Shown piece after piece: positions 34,946-44,287 of a stretch of 64,000 bases of DNA (within the stretch, counting starts at the first letter, position 1; every line of letters begins with the position of its first letter). Below the pieces are notes generated by a model that worked only from the letters and a program-made list of their open reading frames with translations, searched no databases and was not told the DNA's origin. This DNA is from Amorphus sp040750475. GTDB lineage: Bacteria > Pseudomonadota > Alphaproteobacteria > Rhizobiales > Amorphaceae. The position numbers were made by a program, and so were the translations under genes. The DNA is taken from the NCBI RefSeq assembly GCF_040750475.1, contig NZ_JABJVY010000002.1, forward strand, positions 62,001 through 126,000, read 5' to 3'.

Positions 34946-35691
34946 GTGCCGCGCCCACGATCCGCTTTGACGACGTAACGCTGGCCTATCGGCGCCATCC
35001 CGTCGTGCATCATCTCTCCGGCGCGTTCGAGCCCGGCAGCTTTACCGCCGTCGTCGGGCCTAACGGGGCCGGAAAGTCGACGCTTCTGAAGGCGATCGTC
35101 GGCGCGCTGCGCATCGACGACGGCCGCATCCGGATCGAGGGGATCGACCGGCGCGACATCGCCTATCTGCCCCAGCAGAACGAGCTCGATCGCGCCTTTC
35201 CGATGCAAGTGCTCGACCTGGTTGCGTTGGGGCTGTGGCGGCGGATCGGGCCGTTCCGGAGGGTTGCCGGGACGGATCTCGACCGGGCCGCGGACGCGCT
35301 GAGGGCGGTCGGGCTGGAGGGCTTCGAGCGGCGGACGATCGGAACTTTGTCCGGCGGTCAGATGCAACGGGCCCTGTTCGCTCGCATGCTGCTCCAGGAC
35401 GCCAAGGTGCTGCTTCTGGACGAGCCGTTTACGGCCATCGATTCCCGCACGACGTCGGATCTGCTCGATCTCGTCCACCGCTGGCATGGCGAAGGGCGAA
35501 CGGTGGTTGCCGTGCTGCACGACCTGGAGATCGTGCGGCACGAAATCCCCAACACGCTGCTTCTCGCCCGCGAGCCGATCGCCTGGGGCAGAACCGCCGA
35601 GGCTCTGAGCGCGGCAAATCTCCTGCGTGCCCGCCAGATGAGCGAGGCCTTCGCCGAAGACGCACCGGTCTGCGATCGGGGGGCGGCATGA
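34942..35691 (+). CDS. znuC: Zinc ABC transporter ATP-binding protein (ZnuC/AztA type)
   Basis: The protein has 249 residues. Walker A is GPNGAGKST, Q-loop AYLPQQNELDRAFP, signature LSGGQMQRALFARMLLQ, Walker B VLLLDEPF and switch His in VLHDLEIV. It lacks the C-terminal extension common in ZnuC of this group, resembling AztA. It powers the importer with the permease and binding protein encoded downstream. The start overlaps the small membrane peptide gene by 4 bp, and the stop overlaps znuB by 4 bp. Confidence 0.92.
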   Translation: MSAAPTIRFDDVTLAYRRHPVVHHLSGAFEPGSFTAVVGPNGAGKSTLLKAIVGALRIDDGRIRIEGIDRRDIAYLPQQNELDRAFPMQVLDLVALGLWRRIGPFRRVAGTDLDRAADALRAVGLEGFERRTIGTLSGGQMQRALFARMLLQDAKVLLLDEPFTAIDSRTTSDLLDLVHRWHGEGRTVVAVLHDLEIVRHEIPNTLLLAREPIAWGRTAEALSAANLLRARQMSEAFAEDAPVCDRGAA

Positions 35692-36560
35692 CGCTTTCCG
35701 AGTTCCTGTTCGAACCCTTTGCGACCTATGGCTTCATGCGCCGCGCGCTCGTCGGCTGCATGGCGCTCAGCATCGGCTCGGTCCCGCTCGGCGTGCTCCT
35801 GATCATCCGGCGCATGAGCCTGATGGGCGACGCCATGGCGCATGCCATCCTGCCCGGTGCGGCGGTTGCGTTTCTTTTCGCCGGCCTGTCGCTCTGGGCC
35901 ATGACGATCGGCGGTGTCGTCGCCGGCTTGACGGTCGCGCTGTTGGCCGGTCTCGTCTCGCGGGTGACGCCGCTCAGGGAGGATGCAAGCTTTGCCGCCT
36001 TCTACCTGATCTCGCTCGGTCTCGGCGTGCTGCTGGTCTCGACCCGCGGCTCCAATGTCGACCTGATGCACGTCCTGTTCGGAACCGTGCTTGCGCTCGA
36101 CGACGCCTCGATCCTGCTGATCGCCGTGGTCACCACGCTCACCGTGATCATCCTGGCGATCGTCTATCGGCTGCTGGTCGCGGAGTGCTTCAATCCGGGG
36201 TTCCTGCGCGCGGTCGGCGGGGCAGGGCGCACCGTCCACCTGGTGTTCCTGACCCTCGTCGTCCTCAATCTCGTCTCCGGCTTCCAGGCCCTCGGCACGC
36301 TGATGGTCGTCGGCATCATGATGCTGCCGGCCGCCGCCGCGCGGTTCTGGTCGGAGACGATCCCCGGCCAGTTCGTCGCCGGTGTTCTGTTCGGAATCGT
36401 GTCGTCGATCGCCGGCCTTCTCGCCTCCTACCACGCGCATCTGCCGTCCTCGCCCGCGATCATTCTCGGGGCGGGTGCGGTCTACGCGCTGTCGGTGCTG
36501 GTCGGGCCTCGCGGGAGCATTCTCTCCGAGACCCTTCGTCTCCCCCACCTCCAACGTTAG
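35688..36560 (+). CDS. znuB: Zinc ABC transporter permease (ZnuB/AztB type)
   Basis: The protein has 290 residues and about eight membrane helices. The ABC-3 family pattern includes RRMSLMGDAMAHAILPGAAV, EDASFAAFYLISLGLGVLLV, VDLMHVLFGTVLALD and ALGTLMVVGIMMLPAAAAR. It is coupled to znuC by ATGA overlap and followed 18 bp later by znuA. Confidence 0.93.
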   Translation: MTLSEFLFEPFATYGFMRRALVGCMALSIGSVPLGVLLIIRRMSLMGDAMAHAILPGAAVAFLFAGLSLWAMTIGGVVAGLTVALLAGLVSRVTPLREDASFAAFYLISLGLGVLLVSTRGSNVDLMHVLFGTVLALDDASILLIAVVTTLTVIILAIVYRLLVAECFNPGFLRAVGGAGRTVHLVFLTLVVLNLVSGFQALGTLMVVGIMMLPAAAARFWSETIPGQFVAGVLFGIVSSIAGLLASYHAHLPSSPAIILGAGAVYALSVLVGPRGSILSETLRLPHLQR

Positions 36561-36578
36561 CGAATGAAAGGAACTCCC

Positions 36579-37574
36579 ATGTTGTCACGCCGCATGTTCG
36601 TCGGCGCTGCGTCCGCGCTTGCGCTGACCGTGTCGCTCACCGGCGGTGCCGTCGCCCAGGACAAGCTCGACGTCGTCGCAAGCTTCTCGATCCTGGGAGA
36701 CATGGTCCACCAGATCGGCGGCGATGCCGTGTCGGTCACCACCCTGGTCGGTCCCAACGGCGATGCCCACGTCTACGAGCCGACGCCTGCCGACGCCAAG
36801 GCGCTGTCCCGGGCGGACGTCCTCGTGGTCAACGGCCTCGACTTCGAAGGCTGGCTTCCGCGGCTGGTGGAGGCTTCGGAATTTTCCGGCACCAAGGTGA
36901 CCGCCAGCAAAGGCGTCGATCCCCTGACGTGGGCCGAACCGGAAGAGGGCCACGACCATGATCACGACGAGCACGATCATGATCACGCGGACCATGACCA
37001 CGATCACGAAGAGCACGCCGAAGACGGGCATCACCATCACGGCGACTACGATCCGCATGCCTGGCAAAGCCTCGGCAACGGCGTGATCTACGCCAACAAC
37101 ATCGCTCAGGCGCTTGCCGCGGCCGACCCGGCCCATGCGGACAGCTACGAGCAGCGGGCGGAGGCCTACGTGGGGCAGCTCGAAGTCCTTAACGCGAAGC
37201 TGAAAAAGGAATTCGGGGCGCTGCCGGAGGGCCACCGAAAGGTCGTCACCTCCCACGACGCCTTCCAGTATTTCGGCAAGGCCTACGGCGTGGAGTTCAT
37301 CGCGCCGGAGGGCATCAGCACCGAGGCGGAGCCGTCGGCCGCCGACATCGCCGCGATCATCGATCAGATCCGCGATGAACAGATCGCGGCCGTGTTTGTC
37401 GAGAATATCAGCGACAACCGTGTCATCGAGCAGATCACCCGGGAGACCGGCGCCAAGGTCGGCGGCGAACTCTATTCCGACGCCCTGTCGGGCCCGGACG
37501 GTCCCGCCCCGACCTATGTCGACATGTTCGACTACAACTCCAAGCAACTGCTCGGCGCGCTCAGCGGCAGCTGA
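36579..37574 (+). CDS. znuA: Zinc-binding periplasmic protein ZnuA
   Basis: The protein has 331 residues. The N-terminus LSRRMFVGAASALALTVSLT reads as a Tat-like signal. A cluster A-I metal-binding domain has ligands in GDAHVYEPTP, DPHAWQ, SHDAFQYF and YSDALS. A long loop at ~125-155 is packed with His, Asp and Glu (HDHDHDEHDHDHADHDHDH), typical of zinc-specific ZnuA. The ATG at 36579 follows AAAGGA; an upstream in-frame ATG at 36564 lacks a site. Confidence 0.95.
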   Translation: MLSRRMFVGAASALALTVSLTGGAVAQDKLDVVASFSILGDMVHQIGGDAVSVTTLVGPNGDAHVYEPTPADAKALSRADVLVVNGLDFEGWLPRLVEASEFSGTKVTASKGVDPLTWAEPEEGHDHDHDEHDHDHADHDHDHEEHAEDGHHHHGDYDPHAWQSLGNGVIYANNIAQALAAADPAHADSYEQRAEAYVGQLEVLNAKLKKEFGALPEGHRKVVTSHDAFQYFGKAYGVEFIAPEGISTEAEPSAADIAAIIDQIRDEQIAAVFVENISDNRVIEQITRETGAKVGGELYSDALSGPDGPAPTYVDMFDYNSKQLLGALSGS

Positions 37575-37660
37575 TCCACGGCCTTGGCCCCGGGTTCCTC
37601 GAGCCGGGGGCCGTCGCGGCAGGCGGGGGTGCGAGGCCTCGGATTGCAACATTGTAACAT

Positions 37661-37679
37661 GCCAACTGAGAGAGGCTCG
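37661..37679. promoter_or_regulatory. Weak Zur-like site upstream of hupE
   Basis: The reverse strand reads GCATGTTACAATGTTGC, similar to the Zur boxes with TTACAA in place of TTATAA. It lies about 65-80 bp before the HupE-like gene. It could give that gene a separate Zur-controlled promoter. The match is weaker than at the other sites. Confidence 0.3.
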
Positions 37680-37743
37680 GCTACCACTGTTTTCGGAGGT
37701 GGTCGGGCCTCTTTGCTTTTTTGACATCAAGAAACGGAAACCG

Positions 37744-38349
37744 ATGACCCGTTTTGACCACATGTGCGCCTCGGGAGCATTCGCCCTGGCGCTTGGCGGC
37801 CTCCTTTGCCTCATCCCCGATGCTGCGAGCGCCCACATCATCCGCGGCGCGCAGGGCGGTTTCGGAAGCGGATTCGAACACCCGCTGACGGGACCGGACC
37901 ATTTCCTTGCGATGTTTGCCGTCGGGCTGTGGGGCGCACAGATGGGCGGGCGGCCCGTCTGGAGCCTTCCAGTCACCTTTCCCCTGATCATGGTCGTCGG
38001 CGGTATCCTCGGCATTGTCGGCGTTCCGCTGCCGTTCGTCGAAGTCGGGATCGCCGTTTCGATCATCGCGCTTGGGCTCGCCGTCCTGATTGCCTGGCAT
38101 CCGGCCGAGTGGATTGCTCTGCTGTTCGTCAGCGTGTTCGCCATCTGCCACGGCTATGCCCACGGGGCGGAGCTTCCCTATGCCGCCGATCCCGCCGACT
38201 ACGCGATCGGCTTCGTGGTCGCGACCGGCCTTATCCACCTGTGCGGCATTGGCGTCGGTCTGGTGCTCAATCGGCCGCTTGGCGGTCGTCTGTGCCAAGC
38301 CTTGGGGGGCGTAATTGCGATCGGAGGCCTCTACTATCTCGTCGCGTAA
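37744..38349 (+). CDS. HupE/UreJ family metal transporter-like protein
   Basis: The protein has 201 residues, with a signal peptide ending DAASA and then HIIRGAQGGFGSGFEHPLTGPDHFLAM, the histidine-rich first loop of HupE/UreJ. Helices carry further histidines (HGYAHGAELP, LIHLCGIG). Family members import nickel or cobalt; next to a Zur-type zinc operon a zinc role is possible, but this is inference. A GGAAA precedes the ATG. Confidence 0.88.
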   Translation: MTRFDHMCASGAFALALGGLLCLIPDAASAHIIRGAQGGFGSGFEHPLTGPDHFLAMFAVGLWGAQMGGRPVWSLPVTFPLIMVVGGILGIVGVPLPFVEVGIAVSIIALGLAVLIAWHPAEWIALLFVSVFAICHGYAHGAELPYAADPADYAIGFVVATGLIHLCGIGVGLVLNRPLGGRLCQALGGVIAIGGLYYLVA

Positions 38350-38368
38350 CGAAAACCATCGGTCGCGC

Positions 38369-39124
38369 GTGACTGTCGCACGGTGGAGCGGTCCGGCGCT
38401 CGTCGTTGCGGGCGTGGGCATTCTCATCATTCTGATCCTGCGCGACCCCGCGGACAGGGGCGTGATCGCGGGATGGATAGTGAGCGATGCGGCCGCCCCC
38501 GCGCGCCTGCTGCCGCTCATCGGGCTTGCGGCGGCGTCTGCCTTGGTACCGGCCTCTTTCGCCCTCGCCGGATTGGCGGTCTTTTCGGCTGGTGTCCTGC
38601 TCGGGTCGCTTGAGCTTGCCTTGCTGCTGGCCACGCTCGGCGCGCTTCCGGGTGCTGAAAGCCACCTCTTCTTCACCTTTCCGATTTCAAGCGTCGCAGC
38701 GGGGCTGGTTCTGCTGGCTCCCTCCGCGATCCGGCAATGGCTGTTGCCCTTGGCCGCTCTTATCGCCGGCGCTGTTTTGGCCGTGGCGACCAAGATCACC
38801 GATCCGACGCTGCACGATCCGGCCATCTTCGTCACAGGCGTCGTCGTCGCGGTGTGGACGCTCGTCGCCGTCGGCCTCACCGTGCGCGGTTTCCGGCGGC
38901 CTTGGTTCTCGATCCCGGCCCGGATCCTCGGAAGCTGGCTTGTCGCGATCGGCGTGCTGTTCGGTGGGGCGGCGCTGCTTGCACGGCCGCCGCTTCCCGA
39001 ATTGCCGCCGGCGCAACCGACGGAGGCTCTCCCGGTGCCGCCGCCGGAAGACGCATTTCCGGATCTTGCTCCGCCTCGCCGCGATCCGCTCGACCTGGGA
39101 GCCGACGGACTTCGCGAACCATGA
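38369..39124 (+). CDS. Polytopic membrane protein of unknown function
   Basis: The protein has about 251 residues, with around six predicted helices and a proline-rich C-terminal tail (PPLPELPPAQPTEALPVPPP). The GTG at 38369 is 20 bp after hupE; the frame is open further upstream from a TTG at 38315 inside hupE. Its stop overlaps the DUF1007 gene by 4 bp (ATGA). I do not recognise it. In other bacteria DUF1007 proteins pair with nickel/cobalt transporters, so this may be a divergent partner. Confidence 0.7.
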   Translation: MTVARWSGPALVVAGVGILIILILRDPADRGVIAGWIVSDAAAPARLLPLIGLAAASALVPASFALAGLAVFSAGVLLGSLELALLLATLGALPGAESHLFFTFPISSVAAGLVLLAPSAIRQWLLPLAALIAGAVLAVATKITDPTLHDPAIFVTGVVVAVWTLVAVGLTVRGFRRPWFSIPARILGSWLVAIGVLFGGAALLARPPLPELPPAQPTEALPVPPPEDAFPDLAPPRRDPLDLGADGLREP

Positions 39125-39753
39125 GGTACCCCGACATGTGGTCAAGAAAGACAGACGAGCGCTGCTCCTGGCGTCAACTGCCTTGGAAATGGCTTGTCGC
39201 GCTCGTCTTCCTCATCCCGATCGGTCGCGTTGAAGCGCATCCGAACATCCTGATGAACTATCGGGTGCTCCTGAACTTCCAGAACCACAAGATCGACGCC
39301 ATCGGCGAATCCTGGACGTTCGACCAGACCTTCAGCCAGACTCTTCTCGACACCTTCGACACCAACCATGACGGCAAATTCGATACGGAGGAATCGAGCA
39401 AGATGGGGGATACCGTTCTCGCCAACCTCGCCGATGCCGACTACTTCACCTATCTCTGGTCGGGGCCCGAGAGGGTCGAGGACCTTGTGCCGTCCAACTT
39501 CACGGCGACCCTGGCACGCGGCGTGGTCACCTTCGCCTTCACGATGGTGCTGCCGTCACCGATCTCACCCGCGCACGTCCGTCTGGAAATCAAGGACCCC
39601 GATTTCGTCGTTCTCCCGGAACCGACAGAGCAGCAGCCGGTGCTGGTCCGCGGGGACACGGGAGACTGCGTGCCGAAGGTTAGCGACGCACCGGACGCCT
39701 TCGACTTCAGCGGCGCGTTTCCTCAGGATCAGATCACTGTCCGCTGTAATTGA
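39121..39753 (+). CDS. DUF1007 family periplasmic protein
   Basis: The protein has 210 residues. An N-terminal signal/anchor (WLVALVFLIPIGRVEAHPNI) is followed by the DUF1007 domain, with AHPNILMNYRV at the mature start and an EF-hand-like loop DTNHDGKFDTEE. It lies in a three-gene module (HupE, unknown membrane protein, DUF1007) behind the zinc operon and is coupled to the preceding gene. The exact function is unknown; metal handling is inferred from neighbours. Confidence 0.85.
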   Translation: MRYPDMWSRKTDERCSWRQLPWKWLVALVFLIPIGRVEAHPNILMNYRVLLNFQNHKIDAIGESWTFDQTFSQTLLDTFDTNHDGKFDTEESSKMGDTVLANLADADYFTYLWSGPERVEDLVPSNFTATLARGVVTFAFTMVLPSPISPAHVRLEIKDPDFVVLPEPTEQQPVLVRGDTGDCVPKVSDAPDAFDFSGAFPQDQITVRCN

Positions 39754-39786
39754 GATGGTGCTTCTGCCACGAACTGGAGTTGCTTC

Positions 39787-40129
39787 GTGTTCCCAGTCGG
39801 GCGGCTTCACGAGCGTGACTCCCGACCGCCGCGCTTTATCCTTGTGCGGCGTCGGGTGTGGACCAACATCCTCGAGGCCCTGGTGGCGAAGGGTGTTCTT
39901 GAACTCTCCGCCTCGGTGGACTCGACCCATGTGAAAGCCCATCGTGCGGCCTACGGCGGAAAAAGGGGCACAAGCGCAGGCCATCGGCCCGCCACGTGGC
40001 GGTCAGACCATCAAGATCCCGTCATGGTCGACGAACTGCTCGACGCGGCCCGTCCGGCACCTGATTGCGGACAAGGGATGTGATGCGACAGGCTCCGCCG
40101 TCGCGCTCGTCACCCTCATCGCATTCTAG
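39787..40129 (+). pseudogene. IS5-family transposase fragment with frameshift
   Basis: The frame reads WTNILEALVAKGVLELSASV then DSTHVKAHRAAYGGKRG, the DDE region of IS5-type transposases. It continues in the next frame as KGAQAQAIGPPRGGQTIKI and RPVRHLIADKGCDA. The 5' part and the C-terminus are missing. It lies directly after the DUF1007 gene. Confidence 0.8.
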
Positions 40130-40379
40130 GTCCGATCGAGCCTCAGTCGAAGCCCGTTCGACTGTCAAAATGCTCTGGAACGCAACTGGCTATCAAAAGG
40201 GGACACAGTCGGTTGTTGTGTGTTCTGCAGACCAAAGGCGGAAGACGAACGCCTGTTGGCCTGGCCAAACAGAACCCTCAAGCGCTCGATCAACCCAAGA
40301 GTTTTTGTGGATCGCTTGTGGGTGATGTGACCTAGAATTCCAAATTATCTTTTAAAATCATAAAATTAGATGGGAGAAA

Positions 40380-40469
40380 TGGCGGATGGGGTGGGATTCG
40401 AACCCACGAGACGGTTGCCCGCCTACACGCGTTCCAGGCGTGCGCCTTCGACCACTCGGCCACCCATCC
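40380..40469 (-). tRNA. tRNA-Ser (anticodon GGA)
   Basis: The minus strand folds as a class II tRNA: acceptor GGATGGG/CCCATCC, D-arm GGCCGAGTGGTCGAAGGC, anticodon stem CACGC/GCGTG with loop CTGGAAC (GGA), a long variable arm, T-loop GTTCGAATCC, discriminator G and encoded CCA. It recognises UCC/UCU serine codons. Confidence 0.95.
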
Positions 40470-41066
40470 TTATCACCGGTGCCGCCGCACTCGTCGGCGG
40501 GTCCGGAGCCGGCATTTCCCGCGCTTGCGGGAAGGTCTGCCAGCCTACTCTCATTCCCGACCGGCGCTTGCGCGAGACTGGCGCCTCGCTCGGAACGCTG
40601 CCATCGAGCCGGAACGCGCTCGGCGAGCGAACCGGCCCCGCCACGCTGGACCACGGGGTCATCGCGCGCCGCAAGCCGGTCGATGGTTCCAAACCAACGA
40701 CCGTCCCCGACCGGGAGTGCAGGGTCTAGCCGATCCGGCTTGTCCGGTTCAAGAGGGAACGCAACGCTTTCGCCAATCTCGACGTGAAGATCAGGGGAAA
40801 GTGCGTGTCCTAAGAGAGTAGGGGGCGGCAAGGCGTCCAAGCGATATGGGCCCATATGGCCAAAGGCCGGTGGGCGACGGGGCCGGACTGGACGAACTGC
40901 ACGATCAAAGCCAGAAACCAGCATCCGGCCGGCCGCCGAATAGGCATCGCCGAGCGCAACTGATAGATCGGTCGGCGGGGAAGCGCTTTGACAATTTGTT
41001 TGGTTGCGATTTCGCCCATAAAGCCGATCCTCGCCCTGCCTGAGTCCGCGCCTGCCAGGAGATCCC
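40470..41066. other. Non-coding region upstream of a small membrane protein gene
   Basis: About 600 bp without a gene I can support; several short open frames lack family features or ribosome sites. It may contain decayed sequence next to the tRNA-Ser gene and presumably the promoter for that tRNA. Confidence 0.4.
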
Positions 41067-41390
41067 ATGCGCGCCGTTCGATGGATCATCAGCCTGCCCT
41101 TCAGGATCGTGGGGACGGTCCTGTTCCTGCTTGGGCTGGCCGCCGCCGGCTACGACATCTACATGAGCGTCCAGATCGACAAGCCGGCCTCCACCTCGCT
41201 TGGCGAGCTTTGGTTTTCGCTCGACAAGGGCAGTCTCAACCTGGCCCAGGCTGTCGTTCAGCGCTATCTCAGCCCCACGCTTTGGGATCCCTATATCCAA
41301 ATGTTGCTGCTTGCACCCGGATGGCTGGTGCTTGGCGGGTTCGGGATCGTGTTTCTGGTGCTTGCGCGCGTGATTTGGCGCTCCAAGTAG
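41067..41390 (+). CDS. Small membrane protein of unknown function (107 aa)
   Basis: Two hydrophobic helices, at residues ~9-30 (FRIVGTVLFLLGLAAAGYDI) and ~76-100, flank a soluble loop. The ATG at 41067 follows CAGGAGATCCC. I recognise no family. msrA begins 61 bp downstream. Confidence 0.75.
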   Translation: MRAVRWIISLPFRIVGTVLFLLGLAAAGYDIYMSVQIDKPASTSLGELWFSLDKGSLNLAQAVVQRYLSPTLWDPYIQMLLLAPGWLVLGGFGIVFLVLARVIWRSK

Positions 41391-41451
41391 GGTTACATGC
41401 CATGGTCGCGCCGGCGAGCCCGCCTGCGCGCGACAACAAGGGAGCGGAGCG

Positions 41452-42123
41452 ATGTCACTCCTCAACATGCTGACCAAGAAGATGACGGTGCCGGGGCCGG
41501 GCGAAGCGCTTCCCGGACGCGCCGATCCGATTTTGACCGCTGAGACGCACGCGGTGTCCGGTGTGCCGCTGAAGGGACCTTATCCGGAGGGCTCCGAACA
41601 GGTGGTCTTCGCCATGGGCTGCTTCTGGGGCGCCGAACGCCTGTTCTGGCAGACCGAAGGCGTGCTGGTGACCGCCGTCGGCTATATCGGCGGGGAAACG
41701 CCGAACCCCACCTACAACGAGGTGTGCAGCGGCTTGACGGGCCACACCGAAGGGGTGCTGATCGTTTACGATCCGGCCAAGATCTCGTTCGATCGGCTGC
41801 TTCAGATCTTTTGGGAAGGTCACGATCCGACCCAGGGCATGCGCCAGGGCAACGACGTCGGCACGCAATATCGTTCCGCGATCTTCGTGGCCGACGAAGA
41901 GCGGCGGGCCAAGGCCGAGACCTCGCGTACGGCCTACAACAAGGCGCTTGCCGCCCGTGGCCTGGGGCGCATCACCACGGAAATCCTAGGTGAGCGGCCG
42001 TTTTATTTCGCCGAGGATTACCACCAGCAATATCTGCACAAAGTGCCCAATGGCTATTGCGGCCTCGGCGGCACGGGTGTGAGTTGCCCCGTCGGGACCG
42101 GTGTCGACGCCGCGGCCTCGTAA
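41452..42123 (+). CDS. msrA: Peptide methionine sulfoxide reductase MsrA
   Basis: The protein has 223 residues. The catalytic motif GCFWGAERLFW puts the nucleophilic cysteine at residue 57. GYIGGETPNPTYNEVCSGLT and EGHDPTQGMRQGNDVGTQYR are conserved, and further cysteines near the C-terminus (GYCGLGGTGVSCP) can serve as recycling residues. It repairs methionine-S-sulfoxide with thioredoxin, in the cytoplasm (no signal). Confidence 0.95.
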   Translation: MSLLNMLTKKMTVPGPGEALPGRADPILTAETHAVSGVPLKGPYPEGSEQVVFAMGCFWGAERLFWQTEGVLVTAVGYIGGETPNPTYNEVCSGLTGHTEGVLIVYDPAKISFDRLLQIFWEGHDPTQGMRQGNDVGTQYRSAIFVADEERRAKAETSRTAYNKALAARGLGRITTEILGERPFYFAEDYHQQYLHKVPNGYCGLGGTGVSCPVGTGVDAAAS

Positions 42124-42249
42124 GTCGCTGATCGCACAAAGGTTCCGCCGTCATATCCGCGTCGCATGGCAGCTTGCATGGTGAGTGCGGTTGGCCGCCG
42201 TAGTGGCGGGGCGGGGGATATTTGGGGCGAACGGGGAAGCGGGGCGGCG

Positions 42250-43155
42250 ATGGCGAACAAGACGAGCCGGGCGACCGGAGGCTCCCTCGATGCAAAGCGT
42301 GTGCTTGCGGCCGATCTCGCCGCGGCGCGCAAGGCGCTGGAGGACGAGGAGCTCGAGCGCGAAGCCTGCGTGCATGTGGCCCGGCGCAGGCTAAAGCACG
42401 CCCGCTCCATGCTGCGGATTCTGCGGCCCGTGCTCGGGGACGACTACGACCGGCGCCGAATCGTGCTGCGGGATGCGGCGGCGGCGCTTTCCGGAACGCG
42501 CGATCTCGACGTCATGGCGGTGACCTGCGCCAAGCTGGCTGAGCATGCGCCGGAGCGGGTGCAGCCTGCGCTTTCGGCTCTCCGCGCTGCGCTCTTGGCC
42601 GAAGCCGAACGCGCCCACGCCGAGGAGACGCCGATTGCGGCCGTGGTCGACCGCCTTCGCGCTGCGGAGGCCGAAACCCAGGCGCTGCCCGATCCGGACG
42701 ATCCCGCCGGCTTGTTCGCCCACGAGCTCGCGCACGCCTACAAGGCGGCTCGCAAGGCGATGGACGCGGCTCGCGCCCACCATGGCGAGCATCCGTTTCA
42801 TGAATGGCGCAAGCGTGTGAAGCATCATTGGCATCTCAGCCAGATGGCGGAGAGCGAATGCGACCTGGTGCGCAAGAAGGGCGTGAAGCGGCTCGATAAG
42901 CTGGGCGAAACGCTTGGCTTGGAGAACGATCATGCGGTTCTGCAAGCCAAGCTGCTCGACGATCCGCTGCTGGCAGGCGAGGGGGCCAGTGCCGACCGGA
43001 TTCACGATCTGATCGACGTTCGGCGGGCCAAGCTGCAGGACAAGGCGCTGAGACTTGGGGACAAGATCTATGCGCCAGCGCCTGGCGACGTTCGCGCCGA
43101 GATCGAGGCGATCTGGCCGGCGCGCGGTCGGGCGCCGGCATCGGTCCTCCAATAG
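42250..43155 (+). CDS. CHAD domain protein
   Basis: The protein has 301 residues. Repeated helices rich in conserved His/Arg/Lys (VHVARRRLKHARSMLRILRP; FHEWRKRVKHHWHLSQMAES) define the CHAD domain, thought to bind polyphosphate. No CYTH partner is fused. The stop TAG at 43153 is also the first three bases of a dispersed repeat. Confidence 0.85.
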   Translation: MANKTSRATGGSLDAKRVLAADLAAARKALEDEELEREACVHVARRRLKHARSMLRILRPVLGDDYDRRRIVLRDAAAALSGTRDLDVMAVTCAKLAEHAPERVQPALSALRAALLAEAERAHAEETPIAAVVDRLRAAEAETQALPDPDDPAGLFAHELAHAYKAARKAMDAARAHHGEHPFHEWRKRVKHHWHLSQMAESECDLVRKKGVKRLDKLGETLGLENDHAVLQAKLLDDPLLAGEGASADRIHDLIDVRRAKLQDKALRLGDKIYAPAPGDVRAEIEAIWPARGRAPASVLQ

Positions 43156-43255
43156 AGCGTTTCCCGGCCGCGCGGAAGCCGGTTGGCTGCCCGGAAATGC
43201 TTTAAAACAAAGAGTTAGAACCGTTCCGGAGATTTTGTGAAAAGCGGAACGGGTC
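43153..43255 (+). repeat. Dispersed intergenic repeat TAGAGCGTTTCC, copy A
   Basis: About 103 bp starting TAGAGCGTTTCC, with a GGAAGCCGGTTGGC core and ending GCGGAACGGGTC. It resembles copies at 51841 and 62259 (inverted). The first three bases serve as the stop codon of the CHAD gene. Confidence 0.8.
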
Positions 43256-43261
43256 GAAGAG

Positions 43262-44287
43262 TCAATCCGCCAGAAGCACGGTGCGGCAAGCTGCGGGCAG
43301 GTCGGTGAGCAGGGTCTCGCGCCGTTTGCCGGGCGTGCCCGGCTTCGGCTTGTAGGGTTCGTCGGTGAACCACCAGGCCAGATCGGCGCCACAGCCGGAG
43401 CGCGGCGGCGGAGGCGCCTGGTTCTTGCAGCCGCGCTGGTCCTCCGGGCATTTTAGCCGGACATGGAAATGATAATGATGGCCGTACCAGGGGCGGACAT
43501 GGCTCAGCCAGTCGGCGTTCGCTTCCGTGTCGCCGGCAAAGTCGCACAAGGCCTTCTTGATCGCCGGATGCACAAAGATGCGTTCGACCTCGGGATCTGA
43601 GGCGGCGCGCTTGATCAGGCGGGCGCGGCTGTCGGTCCAGATTGCCGGATCGACGGTCATGCCGGCGTCCTTCAGCATGGAGACCGCGCTCATCTGCTCG
43701 CGCTCGTCGCGGGAAAGCGTGTGGTCCGGCATCGGGGTCAGCCAGATGTCGGCGTCGAGGCCGATCTGGTGGCTGGCGTGGCCGGTGACCATCGGCCCGC
43801 CGCGCGGCTGGGCCATGTCGCCGACCAGAAGCCCGTTCCAGCCGAGATCCGGCGCATCGGCGGCCAAGCGCTCTAGAAAGGCGATCAGTTCCGGATGGCC
43901 CCAATTGCGGTTGCGCGACAGCCGCATGACCTGCCAGGTCGCGCCGTCGACAGGCAGAGGAACCGCACCGGCGAGACAACCGCGCGCATAGGAGCCGATC
44001 GATCGGGCCTCCAGCGGAGCGGGCTCGGCCCGCCCGCCGAACAGGTAGCGCGCGGGGAGCGAGAGGTCGGGCGGAGGCACCTGATAGCCGTCCGGAACCG
44101 ACGGACGGGGAAGAGGGGTTGGAATCGGAAGTGCCGCCAGCTCGACAATCTCGGCCGCGATCGGGGCAGCCGGGTCCGGCTTGGCGGCAGGGACCGGACG
44201 GTCGACCAGATCCTGGGCGAGCGCAGGGCCCGCAAAGCCCAGAAGCCCGGCGAGCAGCAGGCCGACGATCGGCGATGGCGAGGACAT
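43262..44287 (-). CDS. mepA: Penicillin-insensitive murein endopeptidase MepA
   Basis: The protein has 341 residues. A signal peptide (MSSPSPIVGLLLAGLLGFAG, AQ cleavage) is followed by the M74 domain: IGSYARGCLAGAVPLPVDG, MVTGHASHQIGLDADIWLTP and PWYGHHYHFHVRLKCP, with zinc ligands in GHASHQIGLDAD and HYHFHVR. It cleaves D-Ala-meso-DAP cross-links in the periplasm and needs zinc. The ATG at 44287 follows GGAGGAGG. It is divergent from the CDF gene across a Zur-like site. Confidence 0.92.
   Translation of the reverse strand: MSSPSPIVGLLLAGLLGFAGPALAQDLVDRPVPAAKPDPAAPIAAEIVELAALPIPTPLPRPSVPDGYQVPPPDLSLPARYLFGGRAEPAPLEARSIGSYARGCLAGAVPLPVDGATWQVMRLSRNRNWGHPELIAFLERLAADAPDLGWNGLLVGDMAQPRGGPMVTGHASHQIGLDADIWLTPMPDHTLSRDEREQMSAVSMLKDAGMTVDPAIWTDSRARLIKRAASDPEVERIFVHPAIKKALCDFAGDTEANADWLSHVRPWYGHHYHFHVRLKCPEDQRGCKNQAPPPPRSGCGADLAWWFTDEPYKPKPGTPGKRRETLLTDLPAACRTVLLAD

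Noticed and set aside
40130..40379. Integration site at the 3' end of tRNA-Ser
   Set aside because: AT-rich sequence and an IS5 remnant lie next to the tRNA, but no duplicated tRNA end or integrase was found.
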